The notes under the pieces were generated by a model, which worked only from the letters and a program-made list of their open reading frames with translations, did no database searches and was not told where the DNA came from. This document shows, one piece after another, positions 34,680 to 42,191 of a DNA stretch of 64,000 nucleotides. The DNA comes from Caproiciproducens galactitolivorans (GTDB lineage Bacteria > Bacillota > Clostridia > Oscillospirales > Acutalibacteraceae). The DNA is taken from positions 1 to 64,000 of the forward strand of contig NZ_JAPOHA010000001.1 of the NCBI RefSeq assembly GCF_026672255.1, read 5' to 3'. The number at the start of each line of letters is the position of its first letter. Positions within the stretch are counted from its first letter, which is position 1. Position numbers and translations under genes: made by a program.

Positions 34680-34707
34680 CCTGCCGGGCGACCGGCGGGC
34701 ATTTTTA
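34680..34707 (+). terminator. Terminator of the HPr-like gene
   Basis: CCTGCCGG / CCGGCGGG with GCGA loop (34680-34699), then ATTTTTAT. Confidence 0.75.
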
Positions 34708-34818
34708 TAGCCGGAAGCAGAAGGCAATTTGGGACGAAAAACAGGCAAGGCCGCTTTTGCGGCCTAAGCCGCGATGAAGCAAGAACAAGGTTTTCGGTTC
34801 GCCGCCTCATGAGGGACT

Positions 34819-34844
34819 AAAAAACCGCCCTTTTTACAGGGCGG
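34819..34844 (-). terminator. Second minus-strand terminator of the GntR gene
   Basis: On the minus strand CCGCCCT and AGGGCGG (34838-34844 with 34825-34831) form a stem followed by six T. It is a backup about 250 bases past the GntR stop. An AGGCCGC...GCGGCCT hairpin also lies near 34748. Confidence 0.7.
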
Positions 34845-34960
34845 AAAAAATAAAGGAGTAATTATTACATATTAATCATACAGGAAAGGAATTAAAAAGT
34901 AAAGAACCTGAAAAATATTTTTTGATATTCTTAAAATAAAAAGAAAATTCAACCGCAAAT

Positions 34961-34990
34961 AAAAAAAGCCGCCCTAACGCCTGGGCGGCT
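34961..34990 (-). terminator. Minus-strand terminator of the GntR gene
   Basis: AGCCGCCC (34983-34990 read on minus) pairs with GGGCGGCT (34967-34974), followed by T-run from 34961-34966. Confidence 0.8.
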
Positions 34991-35091
34991 GTAAGGAAAT
35001 TGGAGGTTTATCAAAAAAGTTATGTAAGCTGTTTGACAATTAAATAGTAACAAATTTGTAACTATTTTGCAACGGTAATTTTTGGAACAGC

Positions 35092-35793
35092 TTAGTAAAT
35101 CTGCCTGCATCCGCGGATGGAACTGTCGAGATGCTCATCGGTGCAGCGCCGGGTGGCCTCAACGTCGCGCGAGGCGACGCATTCCGCAAGGGAGCGCGTG
35201 TTGTCGGAAAGCACATCCGTGCCGTAGCGGCGGCAGTACCGCAGCCAGAGCTGGGAGACGATGGGCTTAAAGGAGATGTAAATGAGCGGCAGGATACTGT
35301 TTTTGCCGACAACGGCCAGTTCGTGATGGAAGTTAAAAGCGGCTTCTATCGTTTCGCCGACCGAACCGGCAGCCTCTGCATTGGCTGCAAGAAGCAGAAG
35401 GCGGTCCATATCCTCATCCGTCGCCTTTCGGATTGCGGCGTCCGTCGCCAGATGCTCCAGCGCGCGGCGCACTTCCAGAATGGAGCGAATCTCCGCGCGG
35501 CCAAGCGTTTCGCTGTGGTATTCCATAATGGCGTTCAGCGTGCTGATGTTGCCGTTACGGCCGTAATCGGCCACAAAAACACCCTGCCGCGGGCGTATTT
35601 CGAGAAAGCCCTGCCGTTCCAGCTCCGTAAGGCCGCTGTTGACCACGGCGCGGCTGACCTGCATTTGCTGTGCGATTTCCCGCTCCGGCGGCAGCCGTGT
35701 GCCGACCGAAAGCTGCCCGGAGAGAATATTCTCGCGGATTTGGCAGACGAACAATTCCTTAAGACTCGGGGCGCTGAGCTTTTTGAATTCCAT
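35092..35793 (-). CDS. GntR-family (FadR/FCD) regulator
   Basis: 233 residues. The winged helix-turn-helix (about 9-75) shows ILSGQLSVGTRLPPEREIAQQ, VSRAVVNSGLTELERQGFLEIRPRQGVFV (in parts), the GntR signature. The C-terminal domain (about 100-230) is the all-helical FCD type: EIRSILEVRRALEHLATDAAI, FNFHHELAVVGKN and the terminal DEHLDSSI helix with metal/ligand histidines. FCD regulators sense organic acids. It is divergent from hypB, with inverted repeats in the shared promoter region, so it probably controls that operon. Confidence 0.88.
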   Translation of the reverse strand: MEFKKLSAPSLKELFVCQIRENILSGQLSVGTRLPPEREIAQQMQVSRAVVNSGLTELERQGFLEIRPRQGVFVADYGRNGNISTLNAIMEYHSETLGRAEIRSILEVRRALEHLATDAAIRKATDEDMDRLLLLAANAEAAGSVGETIEAAFNFHHELAVVGKNSILPLIYISFKPIVSQLWLRYCRRYGTDVLSDNTRSLAECVASRDVEATRRCTDEHLDSSIRGCRQIY

Positions 35794-35816
35794 GGAAATG
35801 CCTCCTTCGTGGGACG

Positions 35817-35850
35817 TGGTATGACCAATACCAGTATGATTTTACCATAC
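35817..35850. promoter_or_regulatory. Candidate GntR operator
   Basis: Two adjacent inverted repeats: GGTAT-N5-ATACC (inside 35817-35833) and GTATG-N7-CATAC (35834-35850). They lie 24 bases upstream of the gntR start, in the region shared with hypB. The half-site GGTAT/GTATG is fitting for a FadR-type GntR dimer. Confidence 0.5.
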
Positions 35851-36033
35851 AATACAACCGGATTCAATGAGATATATTCAGTTATAATGCTAATTTTTAA
35901 GCGTAATTATTGCATATTTTATATATTTATTATAATATTTACATATGGATGAATGGTTTGATGATTATCTGGTAAAGCCACGGCTTGGCCTTACCTCAAA
36001 GTCATCGTTCCATTCGGAAGGGAGCGTGAAAGA

Positions 36034-36705
36034 ATGAACGGATTTAAGGTCCTTCAGGTCAAGCAGAGCGTTTTTGCAGATAATGACCGGCGGGCGGAAG
36101 AACTCCGGCAGGAGCTGAAAAAGCAGCGGGTTTTCCTGCTCAACCTGATGTCGAGCCCCGGGGCGGGAAAAACAACCCTTCTGTCCCGTACGATTGAGGC
36201 ACTGGACGGAAAGCTGAAGGTTGGCGTGATGGAGGCGGATATCGACTCGGATGTGGATGCAAGGACGATCGAAAGCTTCGGCGCAAAGGTGATCCAGCTG
36301 CATACGGGCGGCATGTGCCACCTCGACGCGGACATGACGCGGCAGGGCCTTGAGGCGCTCGGAACCGGCGATGTGGAGCTTGCGGTTCTGGAAAACGTGG
36401 GCAATCTCGTCTGTCCGGCGGAGTTCGACACCGGCGCGGTAAAAAATGCGATGATTCTTTCCGTACCGGAGGGCGACGATAAGCCGCTCAAATACCCCTT
36501 GATTTTTTCCGTGTGCGACGTAGTCCTCATTAATAAAACCGACGTCCTTCCATACTTCGATTTCGATATGGAAAAATGCGCCGCCAACATCCGGATGCGC
36601 AATCCGAAGGCGAAAATCATTCCGGTCTGCGCGCGCACAGGAGAAGGAATTGACGCGTGGGTCGGCTGGCTGTGTGACGAGGTTACGAAGTGGAAAAAGC
36701 CGTAA
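36034..36705 (+). CDS. hypB: Hydrogenase nickel incorporation GTPase HypB
   Basis: 223-residue SIMIBI-class GTPase that drives nickel delivery by HypA. SSPGAGKTTLL (Walker A, Lys46), EADIDSDVDA (switch), HTGGMCHLDA with the conserved Cys-His that binds the shared metal ion, and LINKTDV (guanine specificity). There is no N-terminal CxxCGC motif or His-rich nickel store. First gene of an operon with a Fe-S flavoprotein, hypA and a membrane protein; no hydrogenase subunits in the window. Confidence 0.92.
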   Translation: MNGFKVLQVKQSVFADNDRRAEELRQELKKQRVFLLNLMSSPGAGKTTLLSRTIEALDGKLKVGVMEADIDSDVDARTIESFGAKVIQLHTGGMCHLDADMTRQGLEALGTGDVELAVLENVGNLVCPAEFDTGAVKNAMILSVPEGDDKPLKYPLIFSVCDVVLINKTDVLPYFDFDMEKCAANIRMRNPKAKIIPVCARTGEGIDAWVGWLCDEVTKWKKP

Positions 36706-36745
36706 ACGGATTCCGATAAAAACCTGAATGGAGGGAAGCGACAGA

Positions 36746-39433
36746 ATGGCGGAATTAAGACCGAAAATCGTGAAGCTGGCAAAGATGGTGGGCGGCATCG
36801 CCGGCGCGAGGAATAAAATAGATGAAAACGCCCCGGAATACTACTCGCTCAACGCCGTGGTTACCGACGAGATGGCCGATGTGGCGCTGGCGATCGGACT
36901 GCGTCAGCCGCGTACTCTCGAATCTATTGTCGGGAAATGCGGAAAGTCCCAAAAGGAAACGCGGGAACTGCTGGCAAAACTGGCGGAAACCGGCGTTTGC
37001 AAGGTCTGGGCGGACAAAGAGGACGGCAAAGACCGTTACTTTGTCAATATCTTTGCGCCCGGCATGCTCGAAATGATGGTGAACAACCGCGAGCAGCTTG
37101 CGGCGCACCCTGAAATCGGAAAAGCTTTCGAGGAATATACCCGCAGGCGGCTTGCGCCGATGGCGGCGCTTTTCCCGGAGGGGCTTGCCATGATGCGCGT
37201 CGTCCCCATTGAAAGCGCGATCAAGGATATTCCCGGCGTCGAGCCGTGGGAACATCTTTCCTATTATCTTGATAAATACGACACCTACAGCGTGTCGGAC
37301 TGTTCCTGCCGTCAGTCCCGCCGGGTGCTGGATGAGGGCTGCGGCCATCTCGAAAAGGATATCTGCATCCAGATGGGTACCGGCGCGGAGTATTATATCC
37401 GTACCGGACGCGGGCGGCAGGTCAGCCGCGAGGAAGTCGAGGAAATCTTAAAATTTGCCGAAACCAATGGACTGATGCACCAGATGCCCCATACGGACGG
37501 CCTCGGAGAATCCGCGGCGATCTGCAACTGCTGCGGCTGCGCCTGTTTTTCCATGCGTCTGGCAACGCTTTTTCATACGCCGGATGGTATCCGCTCCAAT
37601 TTCACCGCCGTGTCCGACCCGGAAAAGTGCGTGGCCTGCGGCCCATGCGTTGAAAACTGCCCCACCAACGCGCTAAAGCTTGGACAGCGTCTGTGCGCCA
37701 AACAGCCTGTTCCGGAGCGCACGGTACATACGGCGCGGAATCATGTCTGGCGCGAAACGGACTGGAACAAGGACTACCGCGAGAACCGCGAGGATGTCGC
37801 GGAGGAGGGAACGTCTCCCTGCAAAACCGCCTGTCCGGCGCATATCGCCGTTCAGGGATATATCAAGCTGGCGGCACAGGGCCACTACGGAGAAGCCCTT
37901 GAACTTATCAAGAAAGAAAATCCGTTTCCGGCGGTCTGCGGCCGTATCTGCCCGCACGCGTGCGAAAGCGAATGCACCCGCGGTGAGATAGACGAGCCGA
38001 TTGCCATTGATGAAATCAAGAAATTCATTGCCGACAAAGAGCTTGACGGCTCCTCCCGTTACATACCGCCCATGCGCTATCATCTGGGAAACAAGGTTGC
38101 TGTTGTCGGCGCCGGCCCGGCGGGGCTTTCCTGCGCCTATTACCTTGCCGTTGACGGGTACCGTGTGACCGTCTTTGAAAAGCAGGAAAAGCTGGGCGGC
38201 ATGCTGGCACTGGGAATCCCCTCCTTCCGTCTGGAGAAAAACGTACTCAATGCCGAAATCGACGTATTGCGCGAAATGGGCGTGGAATTCAAAACGGGCG
38301 TTGAAGTCGGCCGCGATATCACGCTTGATGCGCTGCGCAAACAGGGCTATGAAGCATTTTACCTCGCCGTCGGCGCGCAGGGTGGGCGCAAACTTGGCGT
38401 GGAGGGGGAGGAGGCCCGGGGCGTTCTTTCCGGCGTCGATTTCCTGCGCGAAGTCAGCCTGGGGCATAGCGCAAAGCTTTCAGGCAAGGTCGTCGTCATC
38501 GGCGGCGGCAACGTGGCCATTGATGTCGCGCGCACTGCGACCCGCGAAGGAGCCGATTCGGTTTCCCTTTACTGCCTTGAGAGCCGCGAGGAAATGCCCG
38601 CGCTGGACGACGAGAAAGAGGAAGCGGAGCGGGACACCGTTCTTTTCAACAACGGTTGGGGGCCGAAACGAATTCTTACGGAAAAAGGAAAAGTTACCGG
38701 GGTGGAGTTCAAACGCTGTGTTTCCGTTTTTGACAAAGAGCATCGTTTTTCTCCGCAGTACGATGAGAACGACACCGTCACCGTTGCGGCGGATGCGGTT
38801 CTGCTCTCCATCGGCCAGTCGATTCAGTGGGGCGGTCTGCTCGAAGGAAGCCGCGTAAAGCTTGGAAGGGGAAACACCGCGCAGGCGGACGGCCTTACTT
38901 TCCAGACCGACGAACCGGATATTTTTGTGGGCGGCGACTGCTGCACAGGCCCCAAATTCGCCATTCACGCCATCGCAGCAGGAAAAGAGGGCGCGATTTC
39001 GATTCACCGCTTCGTACAGCCCGGTCAGACGCTGACACTTGGCCGCGACCGGCGAAATTATCATGCGTTTGACAAATCGAACGTCGATCTGCCGAACATC
39101 AGCTATGACAACACCCCGCGCCAGCGCGCCGGCCATTCTCCGGAGAAAAAGGACCGCTTTGCGGACGACCGCCTGACTTTTACGGAAGAACAGCTGAAAA
39201 AGGAAACAGAGCGCTGCCTAGGCTGCGGCGCGGTGCAGGTGGATAGCTATATGTGCGTCGGGTGCGGTATGTGTACGACAAAATGCAAGTTCGACGCCAT
39301 CCATCTGGAACGAACGCATCATTCAATACCCGGTACATACGAGAAGCTGCCCGTTAAAATTGCGGCCAACGCCGTGCGGCGCAGCGGAAAAATCGTCGCC
39401 GCTTCGGTAAAAGAACGGTTCGGGAAGGACTGA
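36746..39433 (+). CDS. Fe-S/FAD/NAD(P) oxidoreductase fusion with N-terminal helical domain
   Basis: 895 residues. Residues 40-95 look like a winged-helix/HTH-like fold; 185-270 carry a cysteine cluster (C186, C188, C199, C207, then C260, C262, C263, C265, C267); 295-305 is a ferredoxin motif CVACGPCVENCP; 355-440 is the GltD-type double Fe-S helical domain (C359, C363, C398, C402, C406, C410); 450-760 is the GltD/NfnB-like flavoprotein with VVGAGPAGLS (FAD) and VVVIGGGNVAID (NAD(P)); 824-847 holds another 4Fe-4S set (CLGC, CVGCGMCTTKC). It should pass electrons between NAD(P)H and an acceptor through several clusters. The ATG at 36746 follows GGAGGGAAGCG. hypA starts 4 bases later, so they are coupled. 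Partner and substrate are unknown. Confidence 0.85.
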   Translation: MAELRPKIVKLAKMVGGIAGARNKIDENAPEYYSLNAVVTDEMADVALAIGLRQPRTLESIVGKCGKSQKETRELLAKLAETGVCKVWADKEDGKDRYFVNIFAPGMLEMMVNNREQLAAHPEIGKAFEEYTRRRLAPMAALFPEGLAMMRVVPIESAIKDIPGVEPWEHLSYYLDKYDTYSVSDCSCRQSRRVLDEGCGHLEKDICIQMGTGAEYYIRTGRGRQVSREEVEEILKFAETNGLMHQMPHTDGLGESAAICNCCGCACFSMRLATLFHTPDGIRSNFTAVSDPEKCVACGPCVENCPTNALKLGQRLCAKQPVPERTVHTARNHVWRETDWNKDYRENREDVAEEGTSPCKTACPAHIAVQGYIKLAAQGHYGEALELIKKENPFPAVCGRICPHACESECTRGEIDEPIAIDEIKKFIADKELDGSSRYIPPMRYHLGNKVAVVGAGPAGLSCAYYLAVDGYRVTVFEKQEKLGGMLALGIPSFRLEKNVLNAEIDVLREMGVEFKTGVEVGRDITLDALRKQGYEAFYLAVGAQGGRKLGVEGEEARGVLSGVDFLREVSLGHSAKLSGKVVVIGGGNVAIDVARTATREGADSVSLYCLESREEMPALDDEKEEAERDTVLFNNGWGPKRILTEKGKVTGVEFKRCVSVFDKEHRFSPQYDENDTVTVAADAVLLSIGQSIQWGGLLEGSRVKLGRGNTAQADGLTFQTDEPDIFVGGDCCTGPKFAIHAIAAGKEGAISIHRFVQPGQTLTLGRDRRNYHAFDKSNVDLPNISYDNTPRQRAGHSPEKKDRFADDRLTFTEEQLKKETERCLGCGAVQVDSYMCVGCGMCTTKCKFDAIHLERTHHSIPGTYEKLPVKIAANAVRRSGKIVAASVKERFGKD

Positions 39434-39437
39434 TTCC

Positions 39438-39779
39438 ATGCATGAACTGGGCGTACTCAATGCGCTTGTCCACACGGTGGAAGGAATCGTGCGGGAGGAA
39501 GGGCTGACCGAAGTCGAAAAGATCGTCATCGAGGTCGGTGAGCTTTCCGGAATCGTTCCCCGCTATATCGAGCAGTGCTATCCCGCCGCTGTCTACAAAA
39601 CCTTTATGGAAAAGACGGCGCTGGAGCTTGTGGTTGTGCCGGGTATCGTCAAATGCCGCGAATGCGGGCGCGTTTTCAACGCGGCGGCAAACGACCTGTA
39701 CTGTCTTGATTGCGGCGGGCAGAATCTGGAGATTCTTGAGGGCAACGATATGATTGTCAAAGAAATCGTCTGCCGGTAG
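39438..39779 (+). CDS. hypA: Hydrogenase maturation nickel metallochaperone HypA
   Basis: 113 residues. MHELGVLNAL has the nickel ligand His2; the zinc site is Cys73-x2-Cys76 and Cys89-x2-Cys92. Partners with HypB to load nickel into [NiFe] hydrogenase or other nickel enzymes. Placement after the redox fusion gene, not next to hypB, is unusual. hypC, D, E and F are absent here. Confidence 0.92.
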   Translation: MHELGVLNALVHTVEGIVREEGLTEVEKIVIEVGELSGIVPRYIEQCYPAAVYKTFMEKTALELVVVPGIVKCRECGRVFNAAANDLYCLDCGGQNLEILEGNDMIVKEIVCR

Positions 39780-39819
39780 AAACGGCATATTATTCATTCG
39801 TTTTAAGGAGGAATCTGCT

Positions 39820-40872
39820 GTGTTCGTGTTTTATGAAGGCGTTCCGACCCTATTGGTGCTTCTTGTCTGGCTCTGTGTTTTTGCAAGTCTCTTTGCGCTC
39901 AACGAGGTGAGCCGCCGCTATAAATGGGTTGGTTTCAGCTTCTTTGTTGTTCTGCCCATTGTGCTTACCGTGATGTGGCTGACGGTTTTCCGCGACAGCG
40001 CGTATATGGACTGGTTCCATCTGGCAAAAGTCTATTCCGCGACGGCCGGAAGCATCGGCTTCTGGTGTATTCGCCATATCAAAGGGCTTTCCACCAATAA
40101 AATTGCCCTTTGCTTTCCGCCCCTCATTCTCGCGATCAATATCTGCGAGGCTGTCACGCGCGACTTTCAAGTCGGCCATTATACCACTCCCGTCGTCGAA
40201 TACGCCAATAATCAGATTCAGTACTACATCGGCGGCTCGTGGAACTATATGAACGGAATCGCGGGGATTCTTAACATCGTTACCATTACCGGCTGGTTCG
40301 GCATCTGCATCCGCAAGGAAACCGCAAAGGATAAAAGCCGCGACATGCTCTGGCCGGATATGCTCTGGTTCTGGATTGTAGCGTACGATGTCTGGAATTT
40401 CGCCTATACCTACAACTGCCTGCCAACCCACGCGTGGTACTGCGGCCTTGCGCTGCTTCTTGCGCCGACGCTTTGCGCTTTTACAGTCGGAAAGGGTGCG
40501 TGGCTCCAGCACCGTGCGCAGACGCTGGCCCTGTGGTGCATGTTCGCCCAAACCTTCCCCGCTTTCCAGGATGCGAGCCATTGGATGGTGCAGTCCAGTG
40601 CAAGCCATACGATTGCGCAGTCTGCCGTCAAAGAGGGGCTTCTCGCGGCGAACGGTTACACCATGAATGCCGCTCCCGGCATCTATACGGTCGCTTCGGC
40701 TTCGCCGGACACGACGGCGCTTTTTGTTTCCAGCCTTCTGGCGCTGCTCATCAATGTGGCGGTCTTTGTCTACATGATTGCTCACATTGCGAAAACAAAG
40801 CGCAATCCGTATACTTCGGAGCTTTATACCGACCTTACGGTTCACGGCAGTATTAAGGATCTCGCCGCTTAA
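39820..40872 (+). CDS. DUF5692-like polytopic membrane protein
   Basis: 350 residues with about nine to ten membrane spans. The N-terminus is FYEGVPTLLVLLVWLCVFAS; aromatic-rich loops follow (YIGGSWNYMNGIAG, WFWIVAYDVWNFAYTYNCLP, FPAFQDASHWMVQ). I recognise it as the DUF5692 type, with no known function. The GTG at 39820 is placed behind AAGGAGG; a longer upstream frame overlaps hypA. Last gene of the hypB operon. Conserved W, H and Q residues within spans could bind a quinone, haem or small molecule, which is speculation. Confidence 0.75.
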   Translation: MFVFYEGVPTLLVLLVWLCVFASLFALNEVSRRYKWVGFSFFVVLPIVLTVMWLTVFRDSAYMDWFHLAKVYSATAGSIGFWCIRHIKGLSTNKIALCFPPLILAINICEAVTRDFQVGHYTTPVVEYANNQIQYYIGGSWNYMNGIAGILNIVTITGWFGICIRKETAKDKSRDMLWPDMLWFWIVAYDVWNFAYTYNCLPTHAWYCGLALLLAPTLCAFTVGKGAWLQHRAQTLALWCMFAQTFPAFQDASHWMVQSSASHTIAQSAVKEGLLAANGYTMNAAPGIYTVASASPDTTALFVSSLLALLINVAVFVYMIAHIAKTKRNPYTSELYTDLTVHGSIKDLAA

Positions 40873-40909
40873 CCTTTATGAATGCCAAGTTTCCCAAATT
40901 ATATGGTAT

Positions 40910-40953
40910 GATCATGCGAAGTTCGGAAGATTCCCGGACTTCGCATGATCTTT
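40910..40953 (+). terminator. Terminator of the hypB operon
   Basis: GATCATGCGAAGT (40910-40922) pairs perfectly with ACTTCGCATGATC (40938-40950), then TTTAA. Confidence 0.8.
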
Positions 40954-41063
40954 AATGGAAAGAAACTTTGCGGGAAGAACTTCTGATTGACAACAGCAAT
41001 CCTTCATGATAGAGTTAATTTCTGTAATAAAGGGCCTGAAATGCAGTTTATTCGGAGGGAAAA

Positions 41064-41783
41064 ATGTTAGAGAAATTAACGGACAGAATTTACTTTCTGC
41101 CGGGAGAAAAAAAGACGGACAGACCGTATTTGTATTATATAAACGGGGATACGATGAGTCTGGCAATCGACGCGGGAAATTCAAAACGGCATGTGGAAAA
41201 ATTCTATCATGAATTGGAAGAACGCGGATTCCGGAAACCGGACTATACCGTCATCACACACTGGCATTGGGACCACACTTTTGGGATGCATGCGGTTGCC
41301 GGGAAAACAATCGCATCCGTTTTAACAAACCAAAAGCTCAGAGAAGTTCAAAATTGGGAATGGACAAAGCAGAAAATGCGGGAGCGGGAGGAAAGCGGAG
41401 AAGACATCGCTTTCTGCAATCAGTGTATTTTGTGCGAATATGAAAATCTGAAAGACATCGTTGTTGTTCCGGCGGAGATCGAAGTAAAGGAGAAAACGGC
41501 GATTGACCTCGGGGGGATTCACTGCGTGCTGGAACCGCATGATTCCACGCATTCAAGGGATTCGTTATTCCTCTATATTCCGGAGGAAAAAGTCTTAGTC
41601 GTTGGGGATTCGGACTGCGAGGATTATTACGGCGACGGAAAATATGATCAGGAACGATTAAAGAATTTGACAGCGTACATTGAAAAATTTGATTTTTCAA
41701 CCTACGTAATCGGCCACGATGTTCCCCGGAGCAGGAAAGAGGCCACGGACTTTTTAAAGTCACAGATGGAATTATTAGAATAG
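41064..41783 (+). CDS. MBL-fold metallo-hydrolase
   Basis: 239 residues with the metallo-beta-lactamase fold: ITHWHWDHTFG (HxHxDH zinc site), VLEPHDSTHSRDSLFLYIPE (third His), VVGDSDCEDYYGDG (bridging Asp) and VIGHDVP (last His). A CNQCILCEYEN insertion with three cysteines is unusual. Substrate unknown; these range from hydrolases to persulfide or thioester enzymes. AGGGAAAA upstream of the ATG. Monocistronic. Confidence 0.85.
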   Translation: MLEKLTDRIYFLPGEKKTDRPYLYYINGDTMSLAIDAGNSKRHVEKFYHELEERGFRKPDYTVITHWHWDHTFGMHAVAGKTIASVLTNQKLREVQNWEWTKQKMREREESGEDIAFCNQCILCEYENLKDIVVVPAEIEVKEKTAIDLGGIHCVLEPHDSTHSRDSLFLYIPEEKVLVVGDSDCEDYYGDGKYDQERLKNLTAYIEKFDFSTYVIGHDVPRSRKEATDFLKSQMELLE

Positions 41784-41855
41784 GTACGGGCGGAGCCGCT
41801 TACCATTGTATTTATTTCTGATGCGAATGGCATATATCGGCAGAAAATATCCTAG

Positions 41856-42142
41856 TTGACAATTTCGTATTCTATGCTATTATAATAAGAAGAATAGGAT
41901 GAAAGACATTGACAGAGACAGTAAGCTTTCATTAAAAATCACAGCGAACCGGGGACAGTGCAAGCCCGGTATGAGTAGATGAATCCCTGAAAATCCCTCT
42001 GGAGTTGCGAGCTAAAAGGCTAAGGCCGAGTAAGTGAAGCCGGTTTTCCGCCGTTAACGGGAACACATATGATGGTATGTAGGAATAGGTGGTATAACAA
42101 AGTTTCGTCTTTGTCCTGTGAATACGGGGCAAAGGCTTTTTT
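41856..42142 (+). promoter_or_regulatory. Promoter and T-box leader (isoleucine) of ileS
   Basis: TTGACA (41856-41861) with TATTAT (41878-41883) or TATAAT (41881-41886). The leader has a GCGAACCGGGGACAG Stem I tract and specifier ATC (Ile) at 41993-41995 followed by CCTCTGGAG. The T-box is non-standard, AGGTGGTATAACA (42087-42099), in place of GGGTGGNACCGCG. The terminator stem is 42107-42118 with 42125-42136 and six T. Confidence 0.88.
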
Positions 42143-42191
42143 ATTTTATAACCACACAGAAATACCAATACGAAGGATCGGAGATTACAGT

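Noticed and set aside
39850-40845. A 331-residue minus-strand frame opposite the DUF5692-like gene
   Set aside because: The plus-strand product has coherent membrane spans and a good ribosome site; the antisense product is low-complexity and basic.
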